DNA of 64,000 bases from a virus. The notes below the pieces were generated by a model that saw nothing but the letters and a program-made list of their open reading frames with translations, was not told where the DNA came from and ran no database searches. Both the position numbers and the translations under genes were made by a program. Positions 43,326-51,889 of the stretch are shown here, piece by piece (the first letter of the stretch is position 1; each line of letters opens with the position of its first letter). The DNA lies in IMG/VR virus record IMGVR_UViG_3300023184_000038, positions 62,001 to 126,000 of that record. The stretch is one strand, 5' to 3'.

Positions 43326-43775
43326 ATGAAAAAGATATACTATGAAAAGATTGGGCGCAGGTATGTCCCTGTTAGTGAATACAACAGTGAATACTTTGAC
43401 AGTTTTTCAAAAGGCAATCATTTGGTCATGTGCTATCCCGGCGGGCAAAGTCGTAGATACAACATTGACCCTAACTATGCTGCTATGATTGCTGCAGGAA
43501 GAGTAGCCGCGGATGAAATTACTCGTGCTATACACCTGGCTAGTGAACTTAAACCGCAATCAACTCCTATCACTGAAGGTCAGCGTAAGGCTTGGAATAA
43601 ATTATCTAAAGAGTTTGGCGATGACCGGTTTGCTTTGCAGCATGGTAGTGCCAGAGATTTAGCAGAAGCTGGGGTGAATACTATGATGATAGAAGCAGAT
43701 AAATTAATGACTAACCCTGCTGTAAAGAAAGCCTACGACCATTTCTTATTAGTTGCTGAATTAACAAAGGATTAA
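43326..43775 (+). CDS. Hypothetical protein, 149 aa
   Basis: Starts 1 base after the previous gene. A short Tyr-rich start (YYEKIGRRYVPVSEYNSEYF) then a helical body. Unknown. Confidence 0.6.
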   Translation: MKKIYYEKIGRRYVPVSEYNSEYFDSFSKGNHLVMCYPGGQSRRYNIDPNYAAMIAAGRVAADEITRAIHLASELKPQSTPITEGQRKAWNKLSKEFGDDRFALQHGSARDLAEAGVNTMMIEADKLMTNPAVKKAYDHFLLVAELTKD

Positions 43776-43777
43776 AA

Positions 43778-44134
43778 ATGACTACTCAAATACCTGTACA
43801 GGGAATCATGTTAGATGCTGACTATGGCCAAAGCAAATCTTACACTATTGCTTGCGATTGTCACGACGGTGATCATCAGGTGCATATGTGGATAGAACTA
43901 GATAGTGAACAAGATATTAACTTGGTTAATATGACATTCTATGTCAACACCACTACTCCATTTTGGAAACAAGGGTTTAGTCGTTTTAAAGCTGCATGGG
44001 ATATTCTTGTACACGGATATAGAGAAGATCAACACACATTACTATTAAGCAAACAAGCAGCATTGAATGTTGCAAATACCATTACTCAAGTGGTAAAGGA
44101 GTTAGAAACTCATGACAACTCTAAAAATGAATAA
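43778..44134 (+). CDS. Hypothetical protein, 118 aa
   Basis: Cys/His/Asp-rich segment (ACDCHDGDHQVHMWIEL) near residues 26-42 could bind metal. The rest is alpha/beta. Overlaps the next gene. Confidence 0.6.
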   Translation: MTTQIPVQGIMLDADYGQSKSYTIACDCHDGDHQVHMWIELDSEQDINLVNMTFYVNTTTPFWKQGFSRFKAAWDILVHGYREDQHTLLLSKQAALNVANTITQVVKELETHDNSKNE

Positions 44135-44312
44135 TCTATGCTGCCAACTACCAAAATCATATTCGGAAGAGTATGATTGTTACTTTTGCGAATCGTGTAA
44201 TACATGGTCAGAAGATAAGTGTGATGATATCAACTGTGAATATTGTATTAATAGACCAGTATTTCCAAACGACTATCATCACGTTCAGGTAAACAAAGGA
44301 GTAGAATCATGA
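44127..44312 (+). CDS. Small zinc-ribbon-like protein, 61 aa
   Basis: Eight Cys, including CYFCESC and CDDINCEYC, fit one or two zinc knuckles. ATG 44127 is favoured; ATG 44112 is possible. ATGA overlap with the next gene. Function unknown. Confidence 0.6.
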   Translation: MNNLCCQLPKSYSEEYDCYFCESCNTWSEDKCDDINCEYCINRPVFPNDYHHVQVNKGVES

Positions 44313-44704
44313 TTAATTCAGAAGAATTAAGTGAATTAGCCAAAGCAACCATAGCAGCGAGTATATGGAGACCAGACAGTGTTACAGATGAGCCGGAAGT
44401 TAAGCTATCACAATGGAGAGTATACTTAGTAAAAGCTGATATAGACTCTACAGGAGATACTATTCATTTTGTGGGGGCTGCGGGATATCGCTATAGTGAG
44501 GGCAGGGTATGTAGTCCGGTACAGACATATGACCCTACTACCAAAAAAGGTATAACCCGTAGCGGCAGAATATATGAATTAGTTGGGCCATCTGGACACA
44601 ATCGTGATGCATTGTATGTATGGAATCGTTGGTTAGCCAGATTTAATCCAATTCCAGAAATAGTTGATTTGACTGACACATACAGTAATAACAGTAATGC
44701 CTAG
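44309..44704 (+). CDS. Hypothetical protein, 131 aa
   Basis: Alpha/beta protein with FVGAAGYRYSEGRVCSPVQT and ALYVWNRWLARFN. Unknown. Coupled by overlaps with both neighbours. Confidence 0.6.
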   Translation: MINSEELSELAKATIAASIWRPDSVTDEPEVKLSQWRVYLVKADIDSTGDTIHFVGAAGYRYSEGRVCSPVQTYDPTTKKGITRSGRIYELVGPSGHNRDALYVWNRWLARFNPIPEIVDLTDTYSNNSNA

Positions 44705-44945
44705 TCTAGCAGAATATTTTGAAAAAAATAGATATAAATCTAAATTTGAATTTATGGCTAGGGTAACTGGATTACATAATAAAATTAGATGGGTTGGCAG
44801 TGTGGGTAACGATACGATTATTAGTGAAGCCGAAGGCCCGGTCTTACATATTTTATTAGATTTGCCATTAAAAATTAATGGAGTATATCAATATATTTTA
44901 GTAACTAAACATACAACCGTTAAACGATTAATAGAAATAAAATGA
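44697..44945 (+). CDS. Hypothetical protein, 82 aa
   Basis: Unknown, with a basic start (YFEKNRYKSKFEF) and a beta-rich end. 8-base overlap before and ATGA after. Confidence 0.55.
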   Translation: MPSLAEYFEKNRYKSKFEFMARVTGLHNKIRWVGSVGNDTIISEAEGPVLHILLDLPLKINGVYQYILVTKHTTVKRLIEIK

Positions 44946-45232
44946 TTAATTTTAATTTTCATATAACAAATCCTTTTAGTAAAAGGTGGGATATACTTAG
45001 TAGTAAGCATGGCAATATAACCAAAAATAAAGCATGGGAGATAAACAGTTATGCTACCTCTGCAATACTATCTGTAACTTTTGAAGTTTTAATGTGTTCT
45101 GACCATGCAGGGATACGTTTACAATTTGGATTACTAGGATATGAGATAGAATTACATATATATGATTCTCGGCATTGGAACTATACTACCAACACTTGGG
45201 AAACTGAGGCAACATTAAAGGAATATAAATGA
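44942..45232 (+). CDS. Hypothetical protein, 96 aa
   Basis: Beta-rich (AILSVTFEVLMCSDHAGIRL). Starts MINFNFHITNPFSKRWD. Unknown; part of the same overlapping gene string. Confidence 0.55.
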   Translation: MINFNFHITNPFSKRWDILSSKHGNITKNKAWEINSYATSAILSVTFEVLMCSDHAGIRLQFGLLGYEIELHIYDSRHWNYTTNTWETEATLKEYK

Positions 45233-45684
45233 CAAAAAACGCATTAATAGCCAAGCCTATTGTTAAGAATCAATTTTGGATTATTACCAATGGTAAAGAA
45301 AAAGTAGGAAATGTACTAGCAAACGGATCCGGATTTGAATTGAAACTTAACGGTAATAAAACTCAATTTAAAAATACAAATGCTATTGCTAAAAAGGCAA
45401 ATATTGAATTCACCTCATCAAAAATTAATAAGGTATCTTCAGAAGTTAAATTCTCTAAATATCCCACAACTAACCGGGTGTTTAATTCTATATTAGATAT
45501 TAAAAGAAAACTGCATATATATACTAAAACACAAAAAAGTAAATGTTATTATGCAGCCGGATGGTATTCTATTAAACAAAACACAGAATATACTACTATA
45601 TTCTGTCCAAAATATATTTTTATACAAAGATATCCATATTATGGCCCGTTTATGAATGCTGATGATGTAAAAATTGATAAATAA
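45229..45684 (+). CDS. Hypothetical basic protein, 151 aa
   Basis: Lys/Asn-rich, high predicted charge, with CYYAAGWYSIKQNTEYTTIF near the end. No family recognised. ATGA overlap with the previous gene. Confidence 0.55.
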   Translation: MTKNALIAKPIVKNQFWIITNGKEKVGNVLANGSGFELKLNGNKTQFKNTNAIAKKANIEFTSSKINKVSSEVKFSKYPTTNRVFNSILDIKRKLHIYTKTQKSKCYYAAGWYSIKQNTEYTTIFCPKYIFIQRYPYYGPFMNADDVKIDK

Positions 45685-45687
45685 TTG

Positions 45688-45891
45688 ATGAATAATTTAA
45701 AGAACTTTATTGATAAAGTTTCCTATGTAGAATCAAGACAGGGTAAAACTTTGGCGTTATCTATAACTGAAGCCAGAGCGTTGCGTGATGATTTATCTAA
45801 ATTGTTATTAGATACATATGAAGTTGGACAACACAAAGTAAGTTTGCCGGAACCTACCTTTCAAGTGGAATTAATAGGTAGGAAATTTTAA
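45688..45891 (+). CDS. Small hypothetical protein, 67 aa
   Basis: Helical (SITEARALRDDLSKLLLDTY) then a short beta end, EVELIGRKF-like; an ATG at 45688 is preferred to TTG 45685. Resembles small phage proteins with helix-then-strand layout; function unknown. Confidence 0.55.
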   Translation: MNNLKNFIDKVSYVESRQGKTLALSITEARALRDDLSKLLLDTYEVGQHKVSLPEPTFQVELIGRKF

Positions 45892-46191
45892 ATGTCACGA
45901 ACGCAACCAAAAATACTAATTGAGTTAGTAGATAAAATCACATATAAATGTGATCAAATTGTTGAGGCGGCCGGCATATGGGCAGTATTTTATGATGCCC
46001 AACCAATAAATTTAAAATCTCAACATTATTTAGATAGCGAAGCTACTCCAAAATATAAAAAGACAAGTTTTTCTAATCCTGGCCATGCAAGGAATTTATG
46101 TCGTAAATTAAATTTGCAGTTTAAGACGAATAAATTTTCTGTAGTGTTTATGAATTCAGGTACCCGGGTATATCCCGATGACCAACCGTAA
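45892..46191 (+). CDS. Hypothetical protein, 99 aa
   Basis: Directly abuts the previous stop. Basic, with GHARNLCRKLNLQFKTNKFS. Overlaps the next gene by 14 bases. Unknown. Confidence 0.55.
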   Translation: MSRTQPKILIELVDKITYKCDQIVEAAGIWAVFYDAQPINLKSQHYLDSEATPKYKKTSFSNPGHARNLCRKLNLQFKTNKFSVVFMNSGTRVYPDDQP

Positions 46192-46588
46192 GACACTAAA
46201 AGAAACTATTACTTCCGCTGTTGTATTACAACTGCCAAATACTTATTCGGATTTCAACGGTATTCCGGTAGATAAATTATTATTTAAATGGTGGTTTACC
46301 GGACGATCAGATGGGTTACGACTTACTGAGTTTGGCGATTCTATGTTTAGATTAGCAGAAATTGAATGTTATACAGTTGATTTTCAACGAAGAACAGACA
46401 TGTCGGACCATGCATATATGTTGGAACTTACTAAAAAAATTAAATGTCCATATTATTTGGGAGTAAATAAGAGTGAAGATAAAAAGAAAATCCCCTATAT
46501 CAAATTATATGATAGTAAAATTGCAATGCTTATTAGTTTATACGGAACTCTAGTAGAATACTTAGATTCAATAAAGGTAAAATCATGA
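46178..46588 (+). CDS. Hypothetical protein, 136 aa
   Basis: Alpha/beta protein (FNGIPVDKLLFKWWFTGRSD). Ends in an ATGA overlap with a short basic gene. Unknown. Confidence 0.55.
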   Translation: MTNRKTLKETITSAVVLQLPNTYSDFNGIPVDKLLFKWWFTGRSDGLRLTEFGDSMFRLAEIECYTVDFQRRTDMSDHAYMLELTKKIKCPYYLGVNKSEDKKKIPYIKLYDSKIAMLISLYGTLVEYLDSIKVKS

Positions 46589-46758
46589 CCGAAGAAAAGA
46601 AAAGCAAAAATCCATTCATAGCAATGGCACAAGAAGCTAAAAAGAAAAACACAGTTAGTCCTGGATTAGGTAAGGCTACTAAACAACAAGGACCTAAAGT
46701 AAACACTAAGGGCTTTGGTAAATCCTCAGTTATGCGTAGAACTGGGCGAGGAGGATAA
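46585..46758 (+). CDS. Small basic conserved-type phage protein, 57 aa
   Basis: ATG 46585 overlaps the previous stop. MTEEKKSKNPFIAMAQEAKK starts it and KGFGKSSVMRRTGRGG ends it; the Arg/Gly tail is typical of small disordered phage proteins. Its TAA lies inside a GATAAATA box. Function unknown. Confidence 0.65.
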   Translation: MTEEKKSKNPFIAMAQEAKKKNTVSPGLGKATKQQGPKVNTKGFGKSSVMRRTGRGG

Positions 46759-46761
46759 ATA
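46754..46761 (+). promoter_or_regulatory. T4-late-like box GATAAATA
   Basis: Overlaps the stop codon of the preceding gene; 83 bases before the secreted-protein gene, which has its own AAAGGAACA site. Confidence 0.35.
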
Positions 46762-46844
46762 TTGTGTCAACGAATATGACAGCATCCGCGTTGTATATAT
46801 ATAGAGTAATTGTCTCTATTCATTTAACTTAAAAGGAACAAAAA

Positions 46845-47180
46845 ATGAAACTAGTACTAGCATTAATCGCATCTTTAGGGATTGCATCCGCTTTCGCACA
46901 AACAGCCGCACCCGCTGCGGCCCCGGCCAAGAAAGAAGAAGCTAAAAAGACTCCAGCCGACAAGGTTGAGGCAACGGCACCAGCCGCGGCTAAACCAGTA
47001 GCAGCACCGGCAGCAGCAAAATGTGATCCTGTTAAAGATAAGGATTGCAAAGAAGTAAAAATGGCTAAGAAAAAAGAAGCAGATAAAAAACCCGAAGCAA
47101 AAGCTGCGGATGTTAAGCCTGCAAAAAGTGATGCCAAAGAGCCAGCAAAGGCTGCTGATAGCACTCCGGTTAAAAAATAA
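46845..47180 (+). CDS. Secreted Ala/Pro/Lys-rich protein, 111 aa
   Basis: MKLVLALIASLGIASAFA is a clear Sec signal peptide with an AFA-QT cleavage site. The mature part is low-complexity Ala/Lys/Pro with one Cys pair (KCDPVKDKDCKEVK, residues ~64-77). Such periplasmic proteins are common in betaproteobacteria, so host origin is likely. GC content is higher than its neighbours. Role at infection unknown. Confidence 0.7.
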   Translation: MKLVLALIASLGIASAFAQTAAPAAAPAKKEEAKKTPADKVEATAPAAAKPVAAPAAAKCDPVKDKDCKEVKMAKKKEADKKPEAKAADVKPAKSDAKEPAKAADSTPVKK

Positions 47181-47391
47181 TCAGGTAGTAGAAGAAGAAG
47201 ATGATGATACAAATGGACCTGACAATGTATATATTGCTACTGCATATAAACGACCTAAAAATAGTTTGATTACGATATCGGAAGATGACGTTGAACTAAC
47301 TGAATATGTAAAAACAAGATTATTAATAGCCAGGGCATTTGCTATCAAAAAATATCAAGCGAAAAGAAATGAAAATTTCTCGATAGGATAA
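47131..47391 (+). CDS. Hypothetical protein, up to 86 aa, start uncertain
   Basis: The protein-like part begins near 47187 (VVEEEDDDTNGPDNVYIATA) and includes RPKNSLITISEDDVELTEYV and an Arg/Lys-rich helical end. ATG 47131 is the nearest in-frame start but lies inside the secreted-protein gene and has no good ribosome site. Unknown. Confidence 0.5.
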   Translation: MPKSQQRLLIALRLKNNQVVEEEDDDTNGPDNVYIATAYKRPKNSLITISEDDVELTEYVKTRLLIARAFAIKKYQAKRNENFSIG

Positions 47392-47422
47392 ATAGATATG
47401 AAGTTAGGGTTCTTCTTAAAAA
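47387..47422 (+). repeat. 36-base leader repeat, copy 1
   Basis: GATAAATAGATATGAAGTTA then GGGTTCTTCTTAAAAA. Differs from 48844-48879 at one base. Contains a late-type box and the start of an 11-codon reading frame (47398-47433, MKLGFFLKTHL). Confidence 0.85.
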
Positions 47423-47443
47423 CCCACCTTTAAGGAATGTTTA

Positions 47444-48841
47444 ATGTCGGACCAAGATAGAATACATAAAGTAATTTCTATTACAAATACTATAAGTCCA
47501 ACGTTTTGCTTTGCCAAATGGCATCATTCTACTATATATTTACATACACAAAAAACACATAGTTGTTATCATCCCGCTCCGCATGCAATTCCCATAACAG
47601 AATTAATTGAAAACCCAGCAGCATTGCATAATACGCAACAAAAAAAAAATGAACGCAAATTGATGCTGGATGGTGTCAGCCCCAATGGGTGCCAATATTG
47701 TCAAAACATTGAGGCAATTGGTCCTGACTATATTAGTGACCGGCATATTAAAAATGCAATATATTACACTCCCGACCGTCAATTAGAAATTACTAATGGA
47801 AATTGGAATAATAATATTAATCCTGCATACATTGAGGTAGCATTTAGCAATGAGTGTAATTTTAAATGTGGATATTGTAGTCCAGAGTCTAGTTCTAGTT
47901 TTTACAATGAACTTAAAAAATTTGGACCATATTATATGTCAGCCAATCATACACTAAGTTTGGATAATACATTTGTTCAAATAGAAAATAAAAATACATA
48001 CATTGATTCTTGGTGGAAATGGTGGCCGGAAATGTCAACCACTCTTAAAACTCTACGAATTACCGGAGGTGAACCATTATTACATAAAAGCACATGGAAT
48101 TTATTTGATAAATTAATAAAAGATCCAAAACCTGAATTAGAGTTAAACTTAAATAGTAACTTTGGAGTAAAATCTATTATAGTTGACAAATTAATTGAAA
48201 ACGTAAATTTACTTAAAGAGACTAAATCCATTAAACAATTTAAATTATTTTCTAGCATGGATACATGGGGTACTAGGGCCGAATATATCCGTACAGGATT
48301 AGACTTAACCTTATGGGAACAGAATCTGGATACTTTTATTAGAAATACCCATTCTGAAGTTTCAATAATGTGTACGTTTAATATATTAAGTGTTACTTCA
48401 TTTATTTCTTTTTTACAAAAAGTATTGGACTGGCGCACTACATATAACTCTATAATTAAGGTTGACCGCAGCGGCCGGCCTAATTATAGAAAAATAAGAT
48501 TTGATACTCCTTATCTAAAAGAACCAATCCAATATGATATGCACCTTTTACCAAAAGAAGAATTTCTTTATTATTTTGATAATATAGTAGATTTTATCAA
48601 GTGTAATCTAGATGAAGAAGATATTACAAAATTTTCAAATATGGAATATGAAAAGTTTCGAAGGGTGCGTGATTACTTTGCCACAGTACAATACAATACC
48701 GATAAACTAGTAGAAGGACGAACGTGCTTTTATAAATGGTTTACAGAATATGACCTTAGAAGAAATACTAACTTATTGACAGTATTTCCGGAAATGACAG
48801 ATTTTTATACACAATGTAAAAATCAAGATAATATCACCTAA
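47444..48841 (+). CDS. Radical SAM protein, twitch type, 465 aa
   Basis: EVAFSNECNFKCGYCSPESS carries the CX3CX2C cluster motif (~residue 138) and TLRITGGEPLLHK the SAM-binding GGEP. A Cys/His-rich N-terminal part (SCYHPAPHAIP, GCQYCQN) and TCFYKWFTEYDLRR near the end could hold an extra cluster. This layout is found in phage twitch-domain radical SAM proteins of unknown substrate. AAGGA precedes the start. Not part of the que pathway by motif. Confidence 0.85.
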   Translation: MSDQDRIHKVISITNTISPTFCFAKWHHSTIYLHTQKTHSCYHPAPHAIPITELIENPAALHNTQQKKNERKLMLDGVSPNGCQYCQNIEAIGPDYISDRHIKNAIYYTPDRQLEITNGNWNNNINPAYIEVAFSNECNFKCGYCSPESSSSFYNELKKFGPYYMSANHTLSLDNTFVQIENKNTYIDSWWKWWPEMSTTLKTLRITGGEPLLHKSTWNLFDKLIKDPKPELELNLNSNFGVKSIIVDKLIENVNLLKETKSIKQFKLFSSMDTWGTRAEYIRTGLDLTLWEQNLDTFIRNTHSEVSIMCTFNILSVTSFISFLQKVLDWRTTYNSIIKVDRSGRPNYRKIRFDTPYLKEPIQYDMHLLPKEEFLYYFDNIVDFIKCNLDEEDITKFSNMEYEKFRRVRDYFATVQYNTDKLVEGRTCFYKWFTEYDLRRNTNLLTVFPEMTDFYTQCKNQDNIT

Positions 48842-48843
48842 AT

Positions 48844-48879
48844 GATAAATAGATATGAAGTTAGAGTTCTTCTTAAAAA
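48844..48879 (+). repeat. 36-base leader repeat, copy 2
   Basis: One mismatch to 47387-47422. Contains the start of an 11-codon frame (48855-48890, MKLEFFLKIQH). It precedes the DUF3563-like gene. Confidence 0.85.
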
Positions 48880-48909
48880 TTCAACACTAACACACACAGA
48901 AGAAAAAAT

Positions 48910-49095
48910 ATGTTAAACCAATTAGCAGGTTATTTTCATAACCTATTCAATAAATTCGGCAGGCCCCAGACTTATGGCTCTGCACTAGAAGAATATATAG
49001 TAAGCCATTCCCCAAAAAATACATGTGACATAGATCGGTTGATCCATCAATTTGAAATTTCTCAAAAGAAAAATACCGGGAGATTATGGTTGTGA
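48910..49095 (+). CDS. DUF3563-like small protein, 61 aa
   Basis: LNQLAGYFHNLF followed by YGSALEEYIVSHSPKNTCDI and DRLIHQFE resembles DUF3563, a small family of betaproteobacteria (hydrophobic start, then YLxxAxDxxDLExR). The match is weak. Probably host-derived. Confidence 0.4.
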   Translation: MLNQLAGYFHNLFNKFGRPQTYGSALEEYIVSHSPKNTCDIDRLIHQFEISQKKNTGRLWL

Positions 49096-49193
49096 CTTAC
49101 TAGTGACTAGTTACTGACGAAGAATGGGAGAGGTTGAATTACCCTGAAAAATTTCAACCCAAAACTAAATAACATACATTCAAAGGATCCATT

Positions 49194-49439
49194 ATGTTTA
49201 CACCTGATTTTTATATTGATTTACTACAATCCTCAAAAAGGATGGCAACTAATCAAATTTACAAAGACGAGAGATTAAATAAGGTTGCCAACAACTTTAT
49301 AGATGCCCAAACAGTCTTTGCAAAGATGATGGTAAAGAATACAATAGAGATGTTGTCTTATGCTGCGGACAGCATGAGCAAAACAATTTATCCTCATAGT
49401 GAGGATGAAACAGTCAAGGTAAAGACTGAGAAAAAATAA
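49194..49439 (+). CDS. Phasin-like small protein, 81 aa
   Basis: MFTPDFYIDLLQSS and a single amphipathic helix (NNFIDAQTVFAKMMVKNTIE) recall short phasins that coat polyhydroxybutyrate granules. It is shorter than most. If real, it would be unusual phage cargo that touches host carbon storage. AAAGGA precedes the start. Confidence 0.4.
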   Translation: MFTPDFYIDLLQSSKRMATNQIYKDERLNKVANNFIDAQTVFAKMMVKNTIEMLSYAADSMSKTIYPHSEDETVKVKTEKK

Positions 49440-49479
49440 GCCAGTTCACACACACCGACATTAACACAAGGAGAATAAT

Positions 49480-49734
49480 ATGTCATTACCCGAAGTAAAA
49501 TTCAACAAAAACGGTTACGAGATTCGTACTCAGATTCTAGATATGGCTAAAGGCCTTATTTCTGAAGAATATCATTCTAAGTTCAACGGCTGGGAAATGA
49601 CTGTTGCTAAGGATGAAAAAACTGGCAAGCTAGTTACTACAGTAGGTATGCCTGAATTTCCAGGACTTGACAAGGTTTTAGAAACTGCTGAAAAAATGTA
49701 TGCTTTTGTAAACCAAAATACAACTAAGAAGTAA
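49480..49734 (+). CDS. Conserved-type phage hypothetical protein, 84 aa
   Basis: MSLPEVKFNKNGYEIRTQIL, then FNGWEMTVAKDEKTGK and PGLDKVLETAEKMYAFVNQN. Small soluble alpha/beta protein of a type frequent in T4-like phages; function unknown. Strong AAGGAG. Confidence 0.65.
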   Translation: MSLPEVKFNKNGYEIRTQILDMAKGLISEEYHSKFNGWEMTVAKDEKTGKLVTTVGMPEFPGLDKVLETAEKMYAFVNQNTTKK

Positions 49735-49747
49735 TTCTTACCAAAAA

Positions 49748-49773
49748 GAATGCCCTATTGATTTAGGGCATTC
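49748..49773 (+). terminator. 10 bp stem-loop, probable terminator
   Basis: GAATGCCCTA, loop TTGATT, TAGGGCATTC: a perfect 10 bp stem 14 bases after a stop and 5 bases before the next -35. No T run follows. Confidence 0.6.
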
Positions 49774-49778
49774 CTGCC

Positions 49779-49807
49779 TTGACAGTAAATATGGGTTGTG
49801 ATATACT
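49779..49807 (+). promoter_or_regulatory. Sigma70-like promoter
   Basis: TTGACA - 17 bases - TATACT, 32 bases before the lipoprotein gene at 49839. Confidence 0.8.
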
Positions 49808-49838
49808 ATACTCTTCATTAATTTGCAAGTAATATGTT

Positions 49839-51230
49839 ATGAAAAATATAATTTTACTAAGTTTATTTATTTTAACGGGTTGCGGGGGCGGTGGCGGTTC
49901 CGAAGTTGCTGATAAAATAGATCGATTGCCGATATCAACGCAAGTAAAACCGATCGAGACAATAAATTTTGCAACAACTGCATGTTCAGTGCCATCCTAC
50001 AAATACGGCGAGGTACAATTTCCAATAGAATATTTGAATACAACTACGTTAACAATTAATAATTCTACCCAACGATTACCAAATTCTGTCAATCGGGCCC
50101 TGGCTACTAAAGATGATTGGCCTAGTCGAGGTGGTCCTTGGGCCTTTAAGGCTGATTCAGGATGTAATAACCAATCAACTTATGCTTATAATTTATGGAA
50201 AGAAACTCTAACCCGTATTGCCTCTGCAGGTGCTGACAGAGTTTATATATACAATCGTGGTGATTGGGATGATTTAACAAAATCAGTTTGGACAGGAGTT
50301 AATCAAGCAGTATCCAATGAGGAATTAAAATTTATTGTGGATGAGGCTACAAAAAGAAAACTTAAAGTGTATTATATATGGCAGTTGGCTGACCATGACA
50401 TAACACCAAATCATAATCGTATTCCTACTTCTGATGAAAATAATACCTTATCTTTAGTTGATTTAACTAAATTAATGAATGCATGGCATAAATTATTGTT
50501 AGAACAAGCCGCATACGCTAATAAAATTGGTATTTCGGGAATGTCGGTTGATGTAACCTTAAATACGTTTATTTCAAGTGAAAATAGAGAGTACTGGGTA
50601 ACAAAAACAGTTGATATAATAAATGACGTTAGAAAGATATATTTTGGTGAACTTATTTACGGTGCCGGACGTTCTAGGGTTCCCAACGAACATTTAACTG
50701 TTAATATTCTTGATCATAGAATTGTTTCAAAAGTTGATGCGGTAATGATCCCATTGCATATTGATATGAGTACCGTAATGCAACACGATAGTGCCTCATA
50801 TAAAAATTTAACAATGCAATTTTTAAAAGAGGCAAAAATTGATATAGATAAGCAACTAAACGGAGTTCCATTTAATGTTCCAATTATATTTGCGGGTCAC
50901 AAAACTTCCACCAATGAAAATAAAGATATTGAGGATTCATTTTGTGTAGCAGATTATAATTGGACTTCCACGACGGTTCAGCTAGAATGTATACAACGGT
51001 CTATTTTATCAAATTTTCATAAACAGGCAAACGCAATTCAAGGAATATTTGAGGCTATTATTTCTCAACTATATTTTACAAATAATTACACGATATTAAT
51101 TGATGGATATTGGTTTACTGATGATTTAATTCCGGGTAATGATATTCATACAGGGTTTCCTAATTTATCTAGGTCTATTCGGAATAAACCTGCAGAAAAC
51201 ATAGTTAAAAATTGGTTTTCCAAAGGTTGA
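49839..51230 (+). CDS. Lipoprotein with TIM-barrel glycosidase-like domain, 463 aa
   Basis: MKNIILLSLFILTGC is a lipoprotein signal (lipobox LTGC, then GGGGG). Residues ~105-420 read as a beta/alpha barrel: LTRIASAGADRVYIYNRGDW, KRKLKVYYIWQL, GISGMSVDVTLNTF, DAVMIPLHIDMS, VPIIFAGHKTS and TILIDGYWFTDD mark successive strands. Glycoside hydrolase is the likeliest class; catalytic acids are not assigned. A host-type membrane lipoprotein is unusual in a phage and may alter the cell surface. Stop overlaps the next -35. Confidence 0.6.
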   Translation: MKNIILLSLFILTGCGGGGGSEVADKIDRLPISTQVKPIETINFATTACSVPSYKYGEVQFPIEYLNTTTLTINNSTQRLPNSVNRALATKDDWPSRGGPWAFKADSGCNNQSTYAYNLWKETLTRIASAGADRVYIYNRGDWDDLTKSVWTGVNQAVSNEELKFIVDEATKRKLKVYYIWQLADHDITPNHNRIPTSDENNTLSLVDLTKLMNAWHKLLLEQAAYANKIGISGMSVDVTLNTFISSENREYWVTKTVDIINDVRKIYFGELIYGAGRSRVPNEHLTVNILDHRIVSKVDAVMIPLHIDMSTVMQHDSASYKNLTMQFLKEAKIDIDKQLNGVPFNVPIIFAGHKTSTNENKDIEDSFCVADYNWTSTTVQLECIQRSILSNFHKQANAIQGIFEAIISQLYFTNNYTILIDGYWFTDDLIPGNDIHTGFPNLSRSIRNKPAENIVKNWFSKG

Positions 51231-51255
51231 CATTAAATGGATTTGGTGATATAAT
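51227..51255 (+). promoter_or_regulatory. Cassette promoter 1
   Basis: TTGACA - 17 - TATAAT; the TGA of the upstream gene is inside TTGACA. Spacer TTAAATGGATTTGGTGA. Confidence 0.9.
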
Positions 51256-51287
51256 AGAGTCTTAGTCAGTAAAGAAAAGGAAATAAA

Positions 51288-51518
51288 ATGCAAGTAGGAA
51301 CACTTATCAAGTCTTTTGACTTCCCCGGAAATCTAAACTGCTACATGATTGGTACCGTTACAAAGGTCGTAGATGACCTCATTACATGCGTAACTATACG
51401 TCAAGTATTTGACGGTAAGGCATTACCCCTTGAAGAATTCAATAAGGAATTCCGTACAGGGGTGCAGGGCTCTGGTATGTTTGACGACAAGTTTGAACGT
51501 GTCATAATCTTAGGTTGA
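51288..51518 (+). CDS. Small hypothetical protein, 76 aa (cassette 1)
   Basis: Beta-rich (YMIGTVTKVVDDLITCVTIR), possibly an SH3- or OB-like small barrel. First of four genes each with its own near-identical promoter. Unknown. Confidence 0.6.
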   Translation: MQVGTLIKSFDFPGNLNCYMIGTVTKVVDDLITCVTIRQVFDGKALPLEEFNKEFRTGVQGSGMFDDKFERVIILG

Positions 51519-51543
51519 CATTAAATGGTTTTGGGTGTATAAT
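51515..51543 (+). promoter_or_regulatory. Cassette promoter 2
   Basis: TTGACA - 17 - TATAAT; upstream TGA embedded in the -35. Spacer TTAAATGGTTTTGGGTG. Confidence 0.9.
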
Positions 51544-51576
51544 AGACTCTTAAACAGTTAATTAATGGACAGTATT

Positions 51577-51831
51577 ATGCAACAGACATACCTCTATTTC
51601 ACACCGGAATTTGTCAAGGAAGTCCTGCAGATGCACGATTTCCATTGTGTCTTTGAACTGGATGCACCCGATCACATCTTTGCCAGGCTGATGACAGCCG
51701 AGTTCTACTCAACCCGAGATGTCCGTGAACGTGAGGCTGAGTTTAAACAATGCTGGGCACTAAGCGAGATATACTGCCCACACGAAGGCATTGACCGTCG
51801 TAGCGAATACGGAATAGAGACCGTAGGTTGA
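51577..51831 (+). CDS. Small hypothetical protein, 84 aa (cassette 2)
   Basis: Start 51577 (MQQTYLYFTPEF) lies at the same place after the promoter as in the sister cassettes; an in-frame ATG at 51565 overlaps the remnant of the ribosome site. GC-richer than its neighbours, suggesting separate origin. Helical with VREREAEFKQCWALSEIYCP. Unknown. Confidence 0.6.
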   Translation: MQQTYLYFTPEFVKEVLQMHDFHCVFELDAPDHIFARLMTAEFYSTRDVREREAEFKQCWALSEIYCPHEGIDRRSEYGIETVG

Positions 51832-51856
51832 CATTAAATGGATTTTGTGATATAAT
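51828..51856 (+). promoter_or_regulatory. Cassette promoter 3
   Basis: TTGACA - 17 - TATAAT; upstream TGA embedded in the -35. Spacer TTAAATGGATTTTGTGA. Confidence 0.9.
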
Positions 51857-51889
51857 AGATACTTAGACAGTTAATTAAAGGACTACACA

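Noticed and set aside
46829-47212. 127-codon minus-strand frame opposite the secreted protein
   Set aside because: It is the mirror of a low-complexity Ala/Lys gene; the plus frame has a proper signal peptide and ribosome site.
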